A DNA stretch of 64,000 nt, taken from contig NW_006921536.1 in the NCBI RefSeq assembly GCF_000340215.1, positions 260,886-324,885 on the forward strand. The letters run 5' to 3'. Under the pieces are notes generated by a model that was not told the origin of the DNA, ran no database searches, and saw nothing but the letters and a program-made list of their open reading frames with translations. Positions 62,247-64,000 of this stretch are shown one piece after another (the first letter of the stretch is position 1; each line of letters begins with the position of its first letter). The stretch comes from Pseudocercospora fijiensis CIRAD86. Taxonomy: Eukaryota; Ascomycota; Dothideomycetes; Mycosphaerellales; Mycosphaerellaceae. The position numbers and the translations under genes are program-made.

Positions 62247-62999
62247 TTACACAGCAGCCCTGAGACTCTTCTCCTGCTCCTCCTTCAAAGCATTACTAAT
62301 ACATCCATTCACTCCACGTCCTCTCGTCCCATCCTTTTCAGCATTCGCAACAGCTTCATCAACCTCTGCGAACAACAAAAGTCAGCCTTTGTCGCATACA
62401 CTGACCAATTCTCAAATGTAAGCCGTACATGTACCTACCAGTATAATCCTCCCTCTCCACTCCCCCACCCACCCAAAATCTCATCTTTTCCTTCTTAAAT
62501 TCTTCGAAATCCCATTCCTCCTCTTCTAATTCTTCGCGTGGCGAGATCCAGATATAAGTTTCACAGTCTTTTTCTTCGTTCCTAAATGAAAAAATCCATT
62601 AGCTTCAGCTTCCCATCCCAGGGCACGAAACGCTCACCCATGTTCGGAAATCACTTGACATCTCACTCCTCTCCTTTCGTACTCCCTCCCCTCGAATATA
62701 TCCAATCTCCATAAATCTCCGTCTGTGAGGCCGGAGACGTACGTTCCGAGGACGGAATCTTGGGGGTTGGAGGACGGGAGGATCGCAGGGTAGTCGGCAC
62801 CTTTTACGCGGTGGCGACGGTGGGCGTATAAGAGGGCTGGGAGTGTGGTGAGGTTGAATGTTGGAGGGAGGGAGGTTGGGTGGGAGCCGTGGCAGACGCG
62901 GTGCAGGACTTGGGGGGCCATGAGGGTTCCGTAGAAGAAGGCGGAGTGGGGACCTAGGGGTTGGGTTTGGGGTTGGGGTTGGGAGGTGGAGGTGGGCAT
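62247..62999 (-). CDS. AIG2-like / gamma-glutamylcyclotransferase-fold protein (three exons)
   Basis: Exons 62999-62638, 62581-62439 and 62365-62247, 207 aa. Introns are 56 nt (GTGAGC, CATTTAG) and 73 nt (GTAGGT, TTCGCAG), and frames join as ISEHG-NEEKDCETY and REDYT-EVDEAVA. The BtrG/AIG2 fold is marked by HSAFFYGTLMAPQVLHRV near the N-terminus, YPAILPSS, VLGTYVSGLTDGDLWRLDIFEG and YERRGVRCQV, with ETYIWI in exon 2. The family includes gamma-glutamyl cyclotransferases and gamma-glutamylamine cyclotransferases; the Glu of FEGREYER is the usual catalytic acid. The C-terminal exon is charged and outside the fold. Substrate not determined. Confidence 0.9.
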
Positions 63000-63790
63000 T
63001 TTGGGTTGACTTCTATCTCCTACTCGGATAGGTTGAGTTGCCTCTTCGCGAGTGTCCAGACAGATAGATGTATGGGCTGTGGAATTTTGTTTTCTGGGTT
63101 TGAATTGTCTTGCTTGCCTGTTTCTCTTGGTCCGGGGAGTTCTTTGGCACTGGAAATGGGTTATGGGTGTACTATATGTGTCTTGTCTTGCAATCTGCTT
63201 GCGACAAGACATTTCATCGTTGTTATCGCCGACATCGTTTGAACCAGGCCGCCCGCCAAGCCACAGATTTCTGCCTGAGCTTTCGGGCCGCGAACGCCAC
63301 AAAGATTGCACCGCAGTGCAGTGCTCCTTTACGAAATTCATCAAGACGTGTTGATCATCTCGACTTTTCTCCTTCGATTCATTTCATTGCGAGAACTTCA
63401 TCACGGCATTGAAGAAGACTTCTTCCGCGTTCTATTTTGATCGAGATAGACGACCGCGAGATGCTTTCGTAAGATCCGATCGGATTGGAAGACTACGACC
63501 GTCATTCCTTCCGCGTGCTCCCGGCTCTGCAGGTCCTTGCGACTTCACTGCACTCTTCGTAAGTCTCCTACAATCGACATCCTGTTCTTCGCTCGACCGG
63601 GAGTCTGGCACATCGCGGGGAGAAACGGTCATATCCACCATGGCCTCTCCACCTCAACATGATCAGTCCTTGGCGAAGCTGGCCTTGCCCCAAATAGAAC
63701 TAAGCTTTGCGATACCCACTAGCTTGGAAGAGCAAGATTCCTCTTTTCGAACCCTGTCACATGCCCAATCGCTAACGTATCTGCAGAGCC
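63000..63790. promoter_or_regulatory. Divergent promoter region with a probable 5' UTR intron
   Basis: Between the AIG2-like (-) and PQ-loop (+) genes. Just before the PQ-loop ATG lies GCTAAC (about 63772-63777) and CTGCAG ending at 63786, a good branch/acceptor pair. This suggests an intron in the 5' UTR or an upstream coding exon. A frame starting at the ATG near 63641 is open here but has no recognisable domain. Confidence 0.45.
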
Positions 63791-64000
63791 ATGTCGTTGG
63801 TGAAATGGGCAGTCACGCACATCGCACCTGTCTTCCTCGTCACATCGCCAGTCACTTCCTACGCAGACCAGATATGGTCTATGCACAAGCGCCGATCGTC
63901 GGCAGGCTTCTCACTGGACGTACCATTGATCATGCTGGTAGCTTCGATACTGAAGTATGTGGAGCGCAAGAGTAGTCATGAGCTTCTGTGGGCCCCAAGA
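63791..64000 (+). CDS. PQ-loop repeat membrane protein (Any1-like), 5' part only
   Basis: The gene runs off the right edge. Exon 63791-63954 encodes MSLVKWAVTHIAPVFLVTSP, VTSYADQIWSMHKRRSSAGF and SLDVPLIMLVASI, the first TM segment and the first PQ-loop-type repeat as in yeast Any1/Ymr010w, a trans-Golgi/endosome protein linked to phospholipid flippase function. A GTATGT donor at 63955 ends the exon; the remaining 40 bases are probably intron. The open frame reading past the donor is not expected to be coding. Confidence 0.75.
   Translation, partial: MSLVKWAVTHIAPVFLVTSPVTSYADQIWSMHKRRSSAGFSLDVPLIMLVASILKYVERKSSHELLWAPR

Noticed and set aside
63409..63975. Frame of 188 codons overlapping the PQ-loop gene
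   Set aside because: The PQ-loop protein is encoded in another frame over the same bases from 63791, and a branch/acceptor pair precedes its ATG.
1..64000. CRISPR array, bacterial operons or prophage
   Set aside because: Introns, fungal gene families and RIP show a fungal chromosome; the only regular repeats are the coding minisatellite and short local duplications.

Overview
The window is fungal nuclear DNA, most likely from a filamentous ascomycete (Pezizomycotina, probably a Dothideomycete; the class is a guess). The support is a HET-domain gene, a Zn(II)2Cys6 regulator, introns of about 50-75 nt with CTAAC/CTGAC-type branch sites just before YAG acceptors, and transposon relics carrying the signature of repeat-induced point mutation (RIP): CpA and TpG replaced by TpA, which turns Gln and Trp codons into stops.

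Layout. Positions 1-7.7 kb are a transposon graveyard. A RIP-destroyed Ty3/Gypsy chromovirus-type retrotransposon lies on + (zinc knuckle, reverse transcriptase, RNase H, integrase, chromodomain). It is followed by RIP-altered non-coding sequence and a destroyed Mutator-like (MULE) transposase on -. A perfect 20-bp palindrome marks the edge of this block. A second RIP-altered island of about 0.85 kb lies at 17.4-18.25 kb. The rest is ordinary gene-dense euchromatin.

Genes in order: KIN17 (+), a secreted protein with four Cys-rich PAN-like modules (-), a full-length MDR-type ABC exporter (+), a four-TM membrane protein (-, spliced), a CDF metal transporter (-), a bacterial-type UDP-sugar dehydrogenase (+, spliced), a chitin-synthase-like GT2 enzyme with a 69-bp minisatellite in its N-terminus (+), a ceramide glucosyltransferase (-), a coiled-coil spindle-pole-body-like protein (+), LCL2 (-), NOP10 (+, three exons), a decaying tandem family of F-box-like paralogues (-, about 33.7-36.4 kb), SRP54 (-), RRP15 (+), an unknown 220-aa protein (+), a mitochondrially targeted periplasmic-binding-protein-like protein (-), a HET-domain protein (+), a Zn2Cys6 regulator (+), a metallo-beta-lactamase-fold protein lacking most metal ligands (-), an FMP42-like MFS carrier (+, six exons), a frameshifted repeat protein (+), an eIF4E2/4EHP-type cap-binding protein (+), a Ulp2-type SUMO protease (+), an AIG2-like gamma-glutamylcyclotransferase (-, three exons) and the first exon of a PQ-loop protein running off the right edge (+).

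The most interesting functional unit is at 22.97-29.83 kb. The UDP-sugar dehydrogenase, the divergent processive GT2 synthase and the ceramide glucosyltransferase sit side by side. They could form a small module for a uronate-containing surface glycan or glycolipid, which is an inference from adjacency and enzyme chemistry. I recall that chitin-synthase-like cell-wall gene clusters have been described in Aspergillus, so novelty must be checked. The dehydrogenase has the bacterial GGHCIP active-site form rather than the usual eukaryotic UGDH form, and Asn where the family's catalytic Asp normally is.
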